A DNA stretch of 64,000 nucleotides, taken from positions 248,001-312,000 of the forward strand of contig NZ_SMFU01000007.1 of the NCBI RefSeq assembly GCF_004339595.1, given 5' to 3'. Source of the DNA: Marinobacterium mangrovicola. GTDB lineage: Bacteria; Pseudomonadota; Gammaproteobacteria; Pseudomonadales; Balneatricaceae. The position numbers and the translations under genes were made by a program. Below are positions 1 to 9,207 of this stretch, piece after piece. Below the pieces are notes generated by a model. That model was not told the DNA's origin, searched no databases, and saw only the letters and a list, made by a program, of their open reading frames with translations. The number at the start of each line of letters is the position of its first letter. Position 1 is the first letter of the stretch.

Positions 1-1443
1 GGCGGCTTTCGCTTTCGCCGCTTTGGCGGCCTTGGCCGCGGCTTTCTCGGCTGCTTCTTTCTCAAGCCGTGCGTTGCGCGCTTCCGACAGGGATTTGGTC
101 AGCTCGCCCCGGCGTGTCTGTTCACGTTTGGCACTTAATTCGCCTTTGGCGAACTGGAAGTAGTGCACCAGCGGGATATGCGAAGGGCAGACATAGGCGC
201 AGGAACCGCAGAGAATGCAGTCACTAAGGCCAAATTCGGAGGCGCCCTCGAAGTCTTCGGCGTTGGAGTGGCGTGCCATCTCCAGAGGCACCAATCCCAT
301 GGGACAGGCGTTAACGCAGCTGCCGCAGCGAATGCAGGGGGAGGATTCGGTCTTGCTGATTTCAGGCTCGGCCAGGGCAAGAATTCCGCTGGCACCCTTG
401 GTGATCGGCACATCCTGGGTACGCAGGATCTGGCCCATCATCGGCCCGCCCATCACGATGCGGGCCGGCGTCTCGGTGAGGCCACCACTGTGCTCTAGCA
501 GCCAGCTGACCGGTGTGCCGAGTAGCACTTCGACGTTACGTGGGGTGTCGATACACTGTCCCGAGAGGGTGACGATGCGCGACAGCAGTGGGCGGTTGTC
601 ATAGAGCGCCTGATGCACGGCAAAGGCGGTGGCGACGTTGTGAACCAGTGCACCGACCTCGGAACTGCGCCCGCCGGCAGGAACCTCGCGGCCCATGATT
701 GCGTGGATCAGCTGCTTGGCCGAGCCCATGGGATAACGCGCCGGAATCACCTGCACGCTGACATCATCAAACCCTGCGGCCGCGGCTTGCATCGCCTCTA
801 TCGCTTCCGGCTTGTTGTCTTCGATGCCGGCGACGATGCGGCGAGCACCGATGGCGCGTTGAATCAGCCGTGCACCGGAGATGATCCCTTCGGCGCGCTC
901 ACGCATCAGCATGTCATCGCAAGTGAGGTAGGGCTCGCATTCGCTACCGTTAAGGATCAGCGTATCGATCTTCTGGCGGGCGCCAGATTTGAGCTTAAGT
1001 GCCGCCGGGAAGGTGGCACCGCCAAGGCCAACGATTCCAGCCTGATCGACACGGTCGGCGATCTCAGCGGCTGTTAACAGCATGGGGTCGCTGCTTTCCA
1101 GCGATTCGAGTCCCTTGTCCAGACCATCCGGTTCGATGGTGATTGCATCGGTAGTCAGGCTGGAGGGGTGGGGCGCAGTCACCGGCCCAACGGCGGTGAC
1201 GGTGCCCGAAGTGGGCGCATGCAGCGAGGCACAGACGTCGTCGCCGGTAGAGGTGGCGATTAGCTGTCCCTTGAGTACATGATCACCTACTTTAACCACC
1301 GGATCAGCCGGCCGGCCGGCGTGCTGACGCAGCGGCAGTTTCAATACCGGCGGAATGCCCAGAATATGGATCGGCAGGCCGGTGCTCTGCTCCTTGCGCT
1401 CTTCGGCGTGTACGCCACCACGGATTTTCAGTTTTCCAAACAT
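1..1443 (-). CDS. rnfC: RnfC, electron transport complex subunit C (3' end cut by window edge)
   Basis: This is the peripheral Fe-S/flavin subunit of the Rnf membrane complex, which couples an ion gradient to reduction of ferredoxin; in diazotrophs it supplies low-potential electrons to nitrogenase. The frame is open from an ATG at 1443 to the left edge, 481 codons. The N-terminus begins MFGKLKIRGGVH, a typical RnfC start. A glycine-rich GLGGATFP loop (about residue 140) and an LNGSECEPY stretch follow. Two [4Fe-4S] motifs, CIRCGSCVNACP (about residue 367) and CILCGSCAYVCP (about 406), are intact. The visible end is an Ala/Lys/Glu-rich tail, as in many proteobacterial RnfC proteins. It lies 27 bp after rnfB in the same direction. 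rnfD, G, E and H are presumably beyond the edge. Confidence 0.95.
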   Translation of the reverse strand, partial: MFGKLKIRGGVHAEERKEQSTGLPIHILGIPPVLKLPLRQHAGRPADPVVKVGDHVLKGQLIATSTGDDVCASLHAPTSGTVTAVGPVTAPHPSSLTTDAITIEPDGLDKGLESLESSDPMLLTAAEIADRVDQAGIVGLGGATFPAALKLKSGARQKIDTLILNGSECEPYLTCDDMLMRERAEGIISGARLIQRAIGARRIVAGIEDNKPEAIEAMQAAAAGFDDVSVQVIPARYPMGSAKQLIHAIMGREVPAGGRSSEVGALVHNVATAFAVHQALYDNRPLLSRIVTLSGQCIDTPRNVEVLLGTPVSWLLEHSGGLTETPARIVMGGPMMGQILRTQDVPITKGASGILALAEPEISKTESSPCIRCGSCVNACPMGLVPLEMARHSNAEDFEGASEFGLSDCILCGSCAYVCPSHIPLVHYFQFAKGELSAKREQTRRGELTKSLSEARNARLEKEAAEKAAAKAAKAAKAKAA

Positions 1444-1470
1444 AACTTCTTCCGCCGCTGATTCCGTTGG

Positions 1471-1995
1471 TTAGGCTGCCGCCGGTTTAGGCCAGTGCCA
1501 GTTGTCGAGGGATTCCTGTTCAGGCTGCATCGCAATGCAGTCTTCCGGACAGGCATCTACGCATTTGCCACAGCCGGTACAGGCATCGGCGAACACCACG
1601 TGAATCTGCTTGTTGGCACCCATGATCGCGTCGGTTGGGCAGACCCGGTAGCAGCGGCAGCAGCCTGTACAGAGTGACTCCTCGATCTTGGCCAGCATCG
1701 GCTCCGAAGACATGCCAGAAAGGTCTGCCTCCACGCCCAGCTTTTCCGCCAGGGCCTGGGCCAGGGCCCGGCCACCCGGAGGGCAGCAGGTGACTTCTGC
1801 ATCGCCGGCTACCATTGCTTCGGCGGCGCCGCTGCAGCCGGGAAAGCCGCACTGGCCGCAATGAGTACCGGGCAGCATCGATTCCACTTCCTTGACGATG
1901 GGGTTCTCCTCCACCGCGAACACCTTGTCGGCGTAGCCCAGCAGCAGCCCGAGGGCGAGTCCGAGAAGGGTCAGGACAGCAACAGCAGTTACCAT
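1471..1995 (-). CDS. rnfB: RnfB, ferredoxin-like subunit of the Rnf complex
   Basis: RnfB passes electrons between the Rnf complex and soluble ferredoxin. The 174-residue protein has an N-terminal membrane anchor (residues 3-22). A four-Cys cluster region follows (C46, C49, C54 and C70/C71, with the CGQCGFPGC pattern). Two ferredoxin-type [4Fe-4S] motifs lie near 109-120 (CTGCCRCYRVCP) and 139-150 (CTGCGKCVDACP). All expected cysteines are present and the length is normal for the short RnfB form. It starts 28 bp after rnfA, consistent with an rnfABC operon read leftward from the sigma-54 promoter at 2643-2658. Confidence 0.96.
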   Translation of the reverse strand: MVTAVAVLTLLGLALGLLLGYADKVFAVEENPIVKEVESMLPGTHCGQCGFPGCSGAAEAMVAGDAEVTCCPPGGRALAQALAEKLGVEADLSGMSSEPMLAKIEESLCTGCCRCYRVCPTDAIMGANKQIHVVFADACTGCGKCVDACPEDCIAMQPEQESLDNWHWPKPAAA

Positions 1996-2023
1996 GGCGA
2001 ATATCTCCTATTTACGGGCAGGC

Positions 2024-2596
2024 TCAGACGAGTCCGCCAAAACCCATGAAAATCATCGACAGCAGGCCGGCGGTGACCAGTCCTACCGGAGCACCGGCGA
2101 AGGTGGCCGGCACGTTCGACAGCGCCAGTCGTTCCCGCAGGCCGGCGAAAATGATCAGGACCATCGAGAAGCCAATCGAAGCCCCCAGGCCGTAGATAAC
2201 GCTCTCGATAAAGCTGAGCCCCTCCTGCACGTTCAGCAGGGCCACACCCAGCACGGCGCAGTTGGTGGTGATCAACGGCAGAAAAATACCCAGGGTCTGG
2301 TGCAGCAACGGGCTGGTTTTTTTCACCATCATTTCGGTGAACTGGACCACGGCGGCGACCACGAGAATGAACGAGATGATGCGCAGGAACTGCAGATTTA
2401 GCGGTTCCAGAATGTAGTACTCCATCAACCAGCTGGAGACGCTGGACAGGGTAAGTACGAAGGTGGTCGCCAAACCCATGCCGGTGGCTGTGCTGAATTT
2501 GTTGGAGACCCCCATCAGCGGACAGAGGCCAAGGAATTTGACCAGTACCACGTTGTTGACGAGTACGGTGCCGATGAAAAGGGTGATCAGTTCCAT
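2024..2596 (-). CDS. rnfA: RnfA, integral membrane subunit of the Rnf complex
   Basis: RnfA is a hydrophobic membrane subunit of the Rnf ferredoxin oxidoreductase. The 190-residue protein begins [20 protein letters not shown] and has about six membrane segments, with the family signature [14 protein letters not shown] near residues 20-33 and ITTNCAVLG near residue 110. I chose the ATG at 2596 because a GGAGG sequence sits about 9 bases upstream and this is the usual RnfA start; a longer in-frame start at 2659 would overlap the promoter. It is the first gene of the leftward rnf operon and divergent from nifL. Confidence 0.96.
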   Translation of the reverse strand: MELITLFIGTVLVNNVVLVKFLGLCPLMGVSNKFSTATGMGLATTFVLTLSSVSSWLMEYYILEPLNLQFLRIISFILVVAAVVQFTEMMVKKTSPLLHQTLGIFLPLITTNCAVLGVALLNVQEGLSFIESVIYGLGASIGFSMVLIIFAGLRERLALSNVPATFAGAPVGLVTAGLLSMIFMGFGGLV

Positions 2597-2642
2597 GTCG
2601 CGCTTTACCTCCAGACGGGGATGCAGTCTCTGGAGTGCTGAG

Positions 2643-2658
2643 TGCAGCAAGCATGCCA
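2643..2658 (-). promoter_or_regulatory. Sigma-54 promoter of the rnf operon
   Basis: Read on the minus strand the sequence is TGGCATGCTTGCTGCA, with GG-N10-GC spacing and a full TGGCA -24 element; the -12 element is CTGC rather than TTGC. The predicted transcript start is near 2633, about 36 bases before rnfA. Three NifA-type sites lie at about -77, -94 and -136, a normal enhancer distance. It implies that rnf is made only when NifA is active. Confidence 0.82.
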
Positions 2659-2701
2659 TGGTTAACTTGTTGAAAAATATAAAGAAGGCTTTTGCGTTGC
2701 C

Positions 2702-2776
2702 TGTGTGAATAGCGACATTGTTGTGTTTGTAACAGATCGGTGCAGGCGTGCACTTTTATGTGTCGTGCTTACGACA
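2702..2776. promoter_or_regulatory. Three NifA upstream activator sites shared by rnf and nifLA
   Basis: Three exact TGT-N10-ACA sites lie between the divergent genes: 2702-2717 (TGTGTGAATAGCGACA), 2719-2734 (TGTTGTGTTTGTAACA) and 2761-2776 (TGTCGTGCTTACGACA, with 6-bp inverted arms). The first two are 17 bp apart. Relative to the inferred start of nifLA (about 2854) the centres are near -145, -128 and -86; relative to rnf they are near -77, -94 and -136. Because the motif is palindromic, the same sites can serve both promoters. This predicts that NifA activates its own operon as well as rnf. Confidence 0.8.
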
Positions 2777-2780
2777 TTGA

Positions 2781-4463
<1,683 letters not shown>

Positions 4464-4473
4464 GGAGCCGATT

Positions 4474-6081
4474 ATGACGATGCAAGGAATCTTCACCCCG
4501 CGTAACCGTTCCGAGCTCCTCGACCGGCAGCTCAGCGTACTCAGTATCGTATGCCGGACATTAACGCGGTCGCTGGATCTGAATGCCAGCCTGGAAGAGC
4601 TACTCAAAGTGCTACACGTAGAGGGCGGCATGAAGCATGGCCTGGTAGCACTGATGGATCCCGAGCTTGGAGAACTCTGCGTGAGCGCTGTGCATAGCGG
4701 TTCGGAGATGGTTCAACAGGCCAAGAACGCCGTGCGCTACCGGCGTGGCGAGGGGATTATTGGCACCATACTGCAAAGCGGAAACTCGGTGGTACTGATG
4801 CGCCTCTCCTCCGAGCCCAAGTTCCTGGACCGCCTCGCGCTGTATGACTGGGAAGCGCCTTTTATCGGCGTACCACTGAAGGATCAGAGCGGCGAAGTGA
4901 TTGGCGTGCTCAGCGCCCAGCCCGCCTCGGAGCTGGAAGAGTTCCTGGCGGACGAGTCGCGGTTTATGGAGATGGTTGCCAATCTGGTGGTGCAGGCGGT
5001 ACGACTGCTGGCCCAGGTGCAGACCCAGCAGCGGAATATCACCGATGAACGCGACGAACTGCGTCGTACCGTACGTGCCAAGTTCGGCTTCGAAAACCTG
5101 ATGGTGGGTCACACCACGCCGATGAAGCAGGTGTTCGACCAGATACGCCGCGTCGCCAAGTGGGACACCACGGTGCTGATCCGCGGTGAATCCGGTACCG
5201 GTAAAGAGCTGGTCGCCTGCGCGATTCATTACAACTCGCCCAAGGCCCACAACAGCTTTGTGCGGTTGAATTGCGCGGCACTGCCGGAAAACCTGCTGGA
5301 ATCGGAGCTGTTCGGCCATGAGAAGGGAGCGTTTACCGGCGCCGTGAAGATGCGACAGGGGCGTTTCGAGCAGGCCGATGGCGGGACCCTGTTCCTCGAT
5401 GAGATCGGTGAGATCTCGCCGCTGTTCCAGGCCAAGCTGCTGCGTGTGCTGCAGGAAGGCGAGTTCGAACGTGTCGGTGGTAACAAGACGATCCGGGTTA
5501 ACGTGCGGATCGTAGCGGCGACCAACCGTGATCTGGAAAAAGAGGTGCGGGAAGGGCACTTCCGTGAGGATCTCTACTACCGCCTCAACATCATGCCGAT
5601 CAACCTGCCGGCCCTGCGTGAGCGCAAGGCGGACCTGCCGGAGCTGTGCAGCTTCCTGCTCGACAAGCTGTCACAAAATCAGGGGCGCAAGCTCAGCATC
5701 TCGGACGCGGCGATCCGCGTGCTGATGGGGCATAACTGGCCGGGTAACGTGCGCGAGCTGGAAAACGTACTCGAGCGTGCGGCGATCATGACGGAAGACG
5801 GCAATATCGAGCCGCAGACCCTGTCTTTGCAGGGGCTGGATATGCAGCGCTCGGCAGCACCGGGGCCGAGCAGCATGCCGATGTCATCATCAATGGCACC
5901 TTCAGCCAGTGAACCGGAACCGATGCTGGATGATCCCGGGCTCGATGAGCGGGAGCGGGTGATCGCTGCGCTGGAGCAGGCCGGTTGGGTTCAGGCCAAG
6001 GCGGCGCGTCTTTTGAACATGACACCGCGTCAGATCGCCTATCGTATCCAGACCATGAATATCGATGTGAAGAAGATCTGA
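4474..6081 (+). CDS. nifA: NifA, sigma-54-dependent activator of nif genes
   Basis: NifA is the enhancer-binding activator of nif promoters. The 535-residue protein has a GAF domain (about 33-172), an AAA+ domain (about 205-440) with Walker A GESGTGK (238-244), the sigma-54 contact loop GAFTGA (285-290) and Walker B LFLDEIGE, then a Pro/Ser/Met-rich linker and a Fis-type helix-turn-helix at the C-terminus (about 495-535). The linker has no cysteine pair, so it belongs to the oxygen-insensitive class that depends on NifL. The ATG at 4474 is preceded by AAGGAG 7 bases upstream, just after the nifL stop; an upstream in-frame start at 4366 lies inside nifL and is unlikely. Confidence 0.97.
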   Translation: MTMQGIFTPRNRSELLDRQLSVLSIVCRTLTRSLDLNASLEELLKVLHVEGGMKHGLVALMDPELGELCVSAVHSGSEMVQQAKNAVRYRRGEGIIGTILQSGNSVVLMRLSSEPKFLDRLALYDWEAPFIGVPLKDQSGEVIGVLSAQPASELEEFLADESRFMEMVANLVVQAVRLLAQVQTQQRNITDERDELRRTVRAKFGFENLMVGHTTPMKQVFDQIRRVAKWDTTVLIRGESGTGKELVACAIHYNSPKAHNSFVRLNCAALPENLLESELFGHEKGAFTGAVKMRQGRFEQADGGTLFLDEIGEISPLFQAKLLRVLQEGEFERVGGNKTIRVNVRIVAATNRDLEKEVREGHFREDLYYRLNIMPINLPALRERKADLPELCSFLLDKLSQNQGRKLSISDAAIRVLMGHNWPGNVRELENVLERAAIMTEDGNIEPQTLSLQGLDMQRSAAPGPSSMPMSSSMAPSASEPEPMLDDPGLDERERVIAALEQAGWVQAKAARLLNMTPRQIAYRIQTMNIDVKKI

Positions 6082-6097
6082 TCTGAACAGTTAACCC

Positions 6098-6132
6098 AAG
6101 CCCCGCACCGGCACGCCCGCTGCGGGGCTTTC
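6098..6132 (+). terminator. Terminator after nifA
   Basis: A 9-bp stem AAGCCCCGC / GCGGGGCTT (6098-6106 with 6122-6130) is followed by TTCTGTT. It closes the nifLA transcript before the separate nifB promoter. Confidence 0.8.
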
Positions 6133-6192
6133 TGTTATCTGGCGGTTGTCTGTGAGCAGTATCAATGGCCGATCATGGCTAACAAATAGCGA

Positions 6193-6237
6193 TGTCGCAG
6201 ATATGACAAAGCGCCGCTGTCTGTACCACAAGACACA
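6193..6237. promoter_or_regulatory. Two NifA upstream activator sites of the nifB operon
   Basis: Two exact TGT-N10-ACA motifs are present: TGTCGCAGATATGACA (6193-6208) and TGTACCACAAGACACA (6222-6237). Their centres are 29 bp apart, close to three helical turns, and lie near -117 and -88 from the inferred nifB start. Confidence 0.82.
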
Positions 6238-6291
6238 AGGAAAAAGCCCGTCAAATCCGCCTAAGTCCTTTTAAAACAGTCACATAGTCTG

Positions 6292-6307
6292 TGGCCCACC
6301 GATTGCA
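6292..6307 (+). promoter_or_regulatory. Sigma-54 promoter of the nifB operon
   Basis: TGGCCCACCGATTGCA matches the -24/-12 consensus with GG-N10-GC spacing. The predicted start is near 6318, 55 bases before the nifB ATG. It probably drives all genes to 12678, which are packed head to tail without a convincing terminator. Confidence 0.88.
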
Positions 6308-6372
6308 ACCCTCTTGTCAGCAGGTGATCTGCAACTGACAACCGGCCCTGAGGCCTCAGAGGAGTGAAAACG

Positions 6373-7884
6373 ATGGAGTTGACAGTCCTGAACGAAGAAC
6401 AGAGTCCGAGCACTGAAGGCGGTTGTTCAGCCAGTGCCTGCGGCAGTAGTGACGATCAGCTGGCTCATCTGTCAGATGAGATCAAACAGAAGGTCCACAA
6501 CCACCCGTGTTACTCGGAAGACGCTCACCACTACTTTGCCCGTATGCACGTGGCGGTAGCGCCGGCCTGTAATATTCAGTGCCATTACTGCAACCGTAAA
6601 TACGACTGTGCCAACGAGTCGCGCCCGGGTGTGGTATCCGAGTTGCTGACACCGGACCAGGCAGTGAAGAAAACCAAGGCAGTGGCGGCAAATATTCCGC
6701 AGATGACTGTACTCGGTATTGCCGGCCCCGGCGATCCACTGGCCAATCTGGATCGCACCTTTGAAACCTTCCGTCGCCTCAGTGCTGAAGCACCGGATAT
6801 CAAGCTCTGTGTATCCACTAACGGTCTGGCGCTGCCGGACGCCGTGGAAGAGCTGGCCAAGCACAACATCGACCACGTCACCATCACCATCAACACCGTG
6901 GATCCGGAGATCGGCGCCAAGATCTATCCCTGGATCTACTGGAACAACCGTCGTATCCGCGGCAAGAAAGCCGCCAAGATCCTGATTGAGCGTCAGCAGA
7001 AGGGTCTCGAGATGCTGGTTGAGCGCGGCATCCTGGTGAAGGTCAACTCGGTGATGATTCCGGGTGTGAACGACGAACATCTCAAGGAAGTGAGCCGCAT
7101 CGTCAAGCAGAAGGGCGCCTTCCTGCACAACGTGATGCCGCTGATCGCCGAAGCCGAGCACGGCACCTTCTATGGTGTGATGGGCCAGCGCGGTCCCAGC
7201 AACGAAGAGCTGATGGATCTGCAGGACGCCTGCTCCGGCGACATGAACATGATGCGTCATTGCCGTCAGTGCCGTGCCGATGCGGTGGGTCTGCTCGGTG
7301 AAGACCGCGGCGACGAGTTCACCATCGACAAGATCGAAGCGATGGATATCGACTACGACGCGGCGATGAAGAAACGCGCCATTATCCACCAGGGCATCGA
7401 AGAGGAGCTGGCGGAGAAGGAAAAACGCCGTGCCGCGCTTGCCGCAGTTAAGGTGCCGAGTGGTCCTGCCGTGGACAACAAGCACTTCCGTCCGGTGCTG
7501 ATGGCGGTGGCCACCAGTGGCGGCGGCATGATCAACCAGCATTTCGGTCACGCCACCGAGTTCCTGATCTATGAAGCCTCCCGCGATGGTGTGCGCTTTA
7601 TCAGCCACCGCAAGGTCGATCAGTACTGCATTGGCGATGACAGCTGCGGTGAGAAGGAAAGCGCGCTGGCTGGCAGCATCCGTGCCCTGTCAGGTTGTGA
7701 GGTTGTGCTCTGCTCCAAGATCGGTTTCGAGCCCTGGGGCCTGCTGGAAGAGGCCGGCATCGCACCGAACGGCGAGCACGCCATGGAGCCGATCGAGGAA
7801 GCGGTCATGGACGTCTACGAAGAGATGATCAAGACCGGCAAGCTGGATGAAGCCAAGTCCGAAGACAGCCAGATGACCGCCTGA
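6373..7884 (+). CDS. nifB: NifB, radical SAM FeMo-cofactor biosynthesis protein
   Basis: NifB fuses [4Fe-4S] units and inserts carbide and sulfur to make NifB-co, the core of FeMo-co. The 503-residue protein has the radical SAM motif C-X3-C-X2-C at residues 66, 70 and 73 (CNIQCHYC) and further conserved Cys near 252-262 (HCRQCRAD). The C-terminal NifX-like domain (from about residue 380, with INQHFGHATEF) is the usual cofactor-carrier extension of the long NifB form. The ATG at 6373 follows AGAGGAG with correct spacing; a GTG at 6364 would give three more residues but lies within that ribosome-binding region. It heads the operon controlled by the NifA/sigma-54 promoter at 6292. Confidence 0.97.
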   Translation: MELTVLNEEQSPSTEGGCSASACGSSDDQLAHLSDEIKQKVHNHPCYSEDAHHYFARMHVAVAPACNIQCHYCNRKYDCANESRPGVVSELLTPDQAVKKTKAVAANIPQMTVLGIAGPGDPLANLDRTFETFRRLSAEAPDIKLCVSTNGLALPDAVEELAKHNIDHVTITINTVDPEIGAKIYPWIYWNNRRIRGKKAAKILIERQQKGLEMLVERGILVKVNSVMIPGVNDEHLKEVSRIVKQKGAFLHNVMPLIAEAEHGTFYGVMGQRGPSNEELMDLQDACSGDMNMMRHCRQCRADAVGLLGEDRGDEFTIDKIEAMDIDYDAAMKKRAIIHQGIEEELAEKEKRRAALAAVKVPSGPAVDNKHFRPVLMAVATSGGGMINQHFGHATEFLIYEASRDGVRFISHRKVDQYCIGDDSCGEKESALAGSIRALSGCEVVLCSKIGFEPWGLLEEAGIAPNGEHAMEPIEEAVMDVYEEMIKTGKLDEAKSEDSQMTA

Positions 7885-7894
7885 GGAGGTAGCC

Positions 7895-8173
7895 ATGTCT
7901 CTTAGCATTATCGAAAGCTGCGTTAACTGCTGGGCCTGCCTGGATGTTTGCCCGTCAGAGGCGATCTACGAAGCCAAGCCGCATTTCATGATCGACGCGA
8001 AAAAGTGCACCGAATGTGAAGGCGATCATGCCGATCCCCAGTGCGCGACTATCTGCCCGATAGAGGGTGCGATTCTTGATGCTGCAGGTGACGAGGTCAA
8101 TCCGGCCGGTTCCCTCACCGGGATTCCGCCGGAGATGATGGAAAGAGCGATGGCCGAGATCCAGGCACGATAA
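7895..8173 (+). CDS. fdxN: nif-specific 2[4Fe-4S] ferredoxin (FdxN type)
   Basis: This 92-residue ferredoxin has two cluster motifs: CVNCWACLDVCP (about residues 9-20) and a second one with an insertion, CTECEGDHADPQC...CP (about 38-55). The expanded second motif is typical of the ferredoxins encoded next to nifB. The family delivers electrons for NifB-co synthesis or nitrogenase maturation. It starts 10 bp after nifB, with a strong GAGGAGG ribosome-binding site. Confidence 0.92.
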   Translation: MSLSIIESCVNCWACLDVCPSEAIYEAKPHFMIDAKKCTECEGDHADPQCATICPIEGAILDAAGDEVNPAGSLTGIPPEMMERAMAEIQAR

Positions 8174-8184
8174 GGGGCGCAGCG

Positions 8185-8607
8185 ATGGCTGAGGTGATCT
8201 TCTACGAAAAGCCCGGTTGTATAAACAACCGCAAGCAGAAGCGGCTGCTGCAGGAGGCGGGGCATTCAGTGGATGCCCGTAACCTGCTGACCGCAGACTG
8301 GTCACCAGACAGCCTTCGCCCCTATCTCGGCACCGATGTGTCGGGCTGGATCAACAAGAGTCATCCGGATCTGAAGGCGGGCAAACTGGCGCTCGACCTG
8401 AATGATCCCCAAGCGGTGTTGGCGCTGCTTTGCGCCGATCCGTTACTTATTCGACGTCCGTTGATGGAAGTCAGCGGGCAGTGTCTGCAGGGTTTTGACA
8501 CCGAGCAGATCGATCGATTGATCGGTCTTGAGCGGCTCCCCGATGAGGATATCGAAACCTGTCCCAAGAGCCACGGCAGCGATGCGTGCAGAGCGGAGTC
8601 GGGCTGA
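8185..8607 (+). CDS. nifO: NifO, ArsC-like thioredoxin-fold protein
   Basis: The 140-residue protein begins MAEVIFYEKPGCINNRKQK, an ArsC/Spx-like thioredoxin fold with one Cys near residue 12 in the arsenate-reductase active-site position. NifO of Azotobacter lies at the same place, between fdxN and nifQ, and has been linked to molybdenum supply versus nitrate use; its chemistry is uncertain. The LIRRPL stretch (about 92-97) is the conserved second motif of the ArsC family. The stop codon overlaps the nifQ start by one base (TGATG). Confidence 0.88.
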   Translation: MAEVIFYEKPGCINNRKQKRLLQEAGHSVDARNLLTADWSPDSLRPYLGTDVSGWINKSHPDLKAGKLALDLNDPQAVLALLCADPLLIRRPLMEVSGQCLQGFDTEQIDRLIGLERLPDEDIETCPKSHGSDACRAESG

Positions 8608-9203
8608 TGGCGATGGTAGCGGTGCAGACACAGAACCAGTTAGAGCGATTGATGGCGGTCGCGGCGGGTGGAGAAACCGACCGTCATCTCGCTCACCTAA
8701 TACTTGGTCCCCGTAAAGGGATCGGCTGCCTGCCCTTGAATCTGGGGCTGGAGGCAGAACAGTTTGCTCGATTGATCGAGCGGTATTTTAGCGACGATAG
8801 CGACCTTATCGCTGCTGACCCTGCAGAGCAGCACCTGATACAGACCCGCTCCGATCTGCGCGAGGAGCTGATGCGCATTCGTGATGACGAGCGTGTTGAG
8901 CTGGTCGAGCTGCTTGAGGAATTTCGCAGCCCGGCGGTTCCTGTGGAACTCTCGTTGATTATCGCCACTGGCTGCCTGGGTGGCGACCACCTCTGGCGTG
9001 ACCTGGGGTTGCCGGATCGCAGCGTATTGAGTGACCTGATGCAGCGGGCTTACCCGGCGTTAAAAGCGCTGAACGACCGTGATATGAAGTGGAAGCGGTT
9101 CTTCTACAAGCAACTGTGCGAGCGTGGCGGCGGTTATGTCTGCCGCGCACCGAGCTGCGACCAGTGCAGCGCCTATGCCGAATGTTTCGGGCCAGAGGAG
9201 TGA
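8607..9203 (+). CDS. nifQ: NifQ, molybdenum donor for FeMo-cofactor synthesis
   Basis: NifQ carries a Mo-Fe-S cluster and gives molybdenum to NifEN/NifH. The 198-residue protein has the diagnostic C-terminal cysteine motif C-X4-C-X2-C-X5-C (CRAPSCDQCSAYAEC, about residues 180-194) and the upstream KRFFYKQLCE stretch typical of the family. I chose the ATG at 8607, which overlaps the nifO stop and follows a GGAG; a GTG at 8586 is less likely. The SagB-like gene starts 4 bases after its stop. Confidence 0.94.
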   Translation: MAMVAVQTQNQLERLMAVAAGGETDRHLAHLILGPRKGIGCLPLNLGLEAEQFARLIERYFSDDSDLIAADPAEQHLIQTRSDLREELMRIRDDERVELVELLEEFRSPAVPVELSLIIATGCLGGDHLWRDLGLPDRSVLSDLMQRAYPALKALNDRDMKWKRFFYKQLCERGGGYVCRAPSCDQCSAYAECFGPEE

Positions 9204-9207
9204 CGAC

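Noticed and set aside
2687-2703. Second possible sigma-54 promoter for rnf on the minus strand
   Set aside because: It has GG-N10-GC spacing, but the -24 and -12 elements are poor and it adjoins the NifA sites; the site at 2643-2658 is much better.
6472-7608. 378-codon minus-strand frame across nifB
   Set aside because: It is antisense to a clear nifB with intact radical SAM motifs and shows no family pattern.
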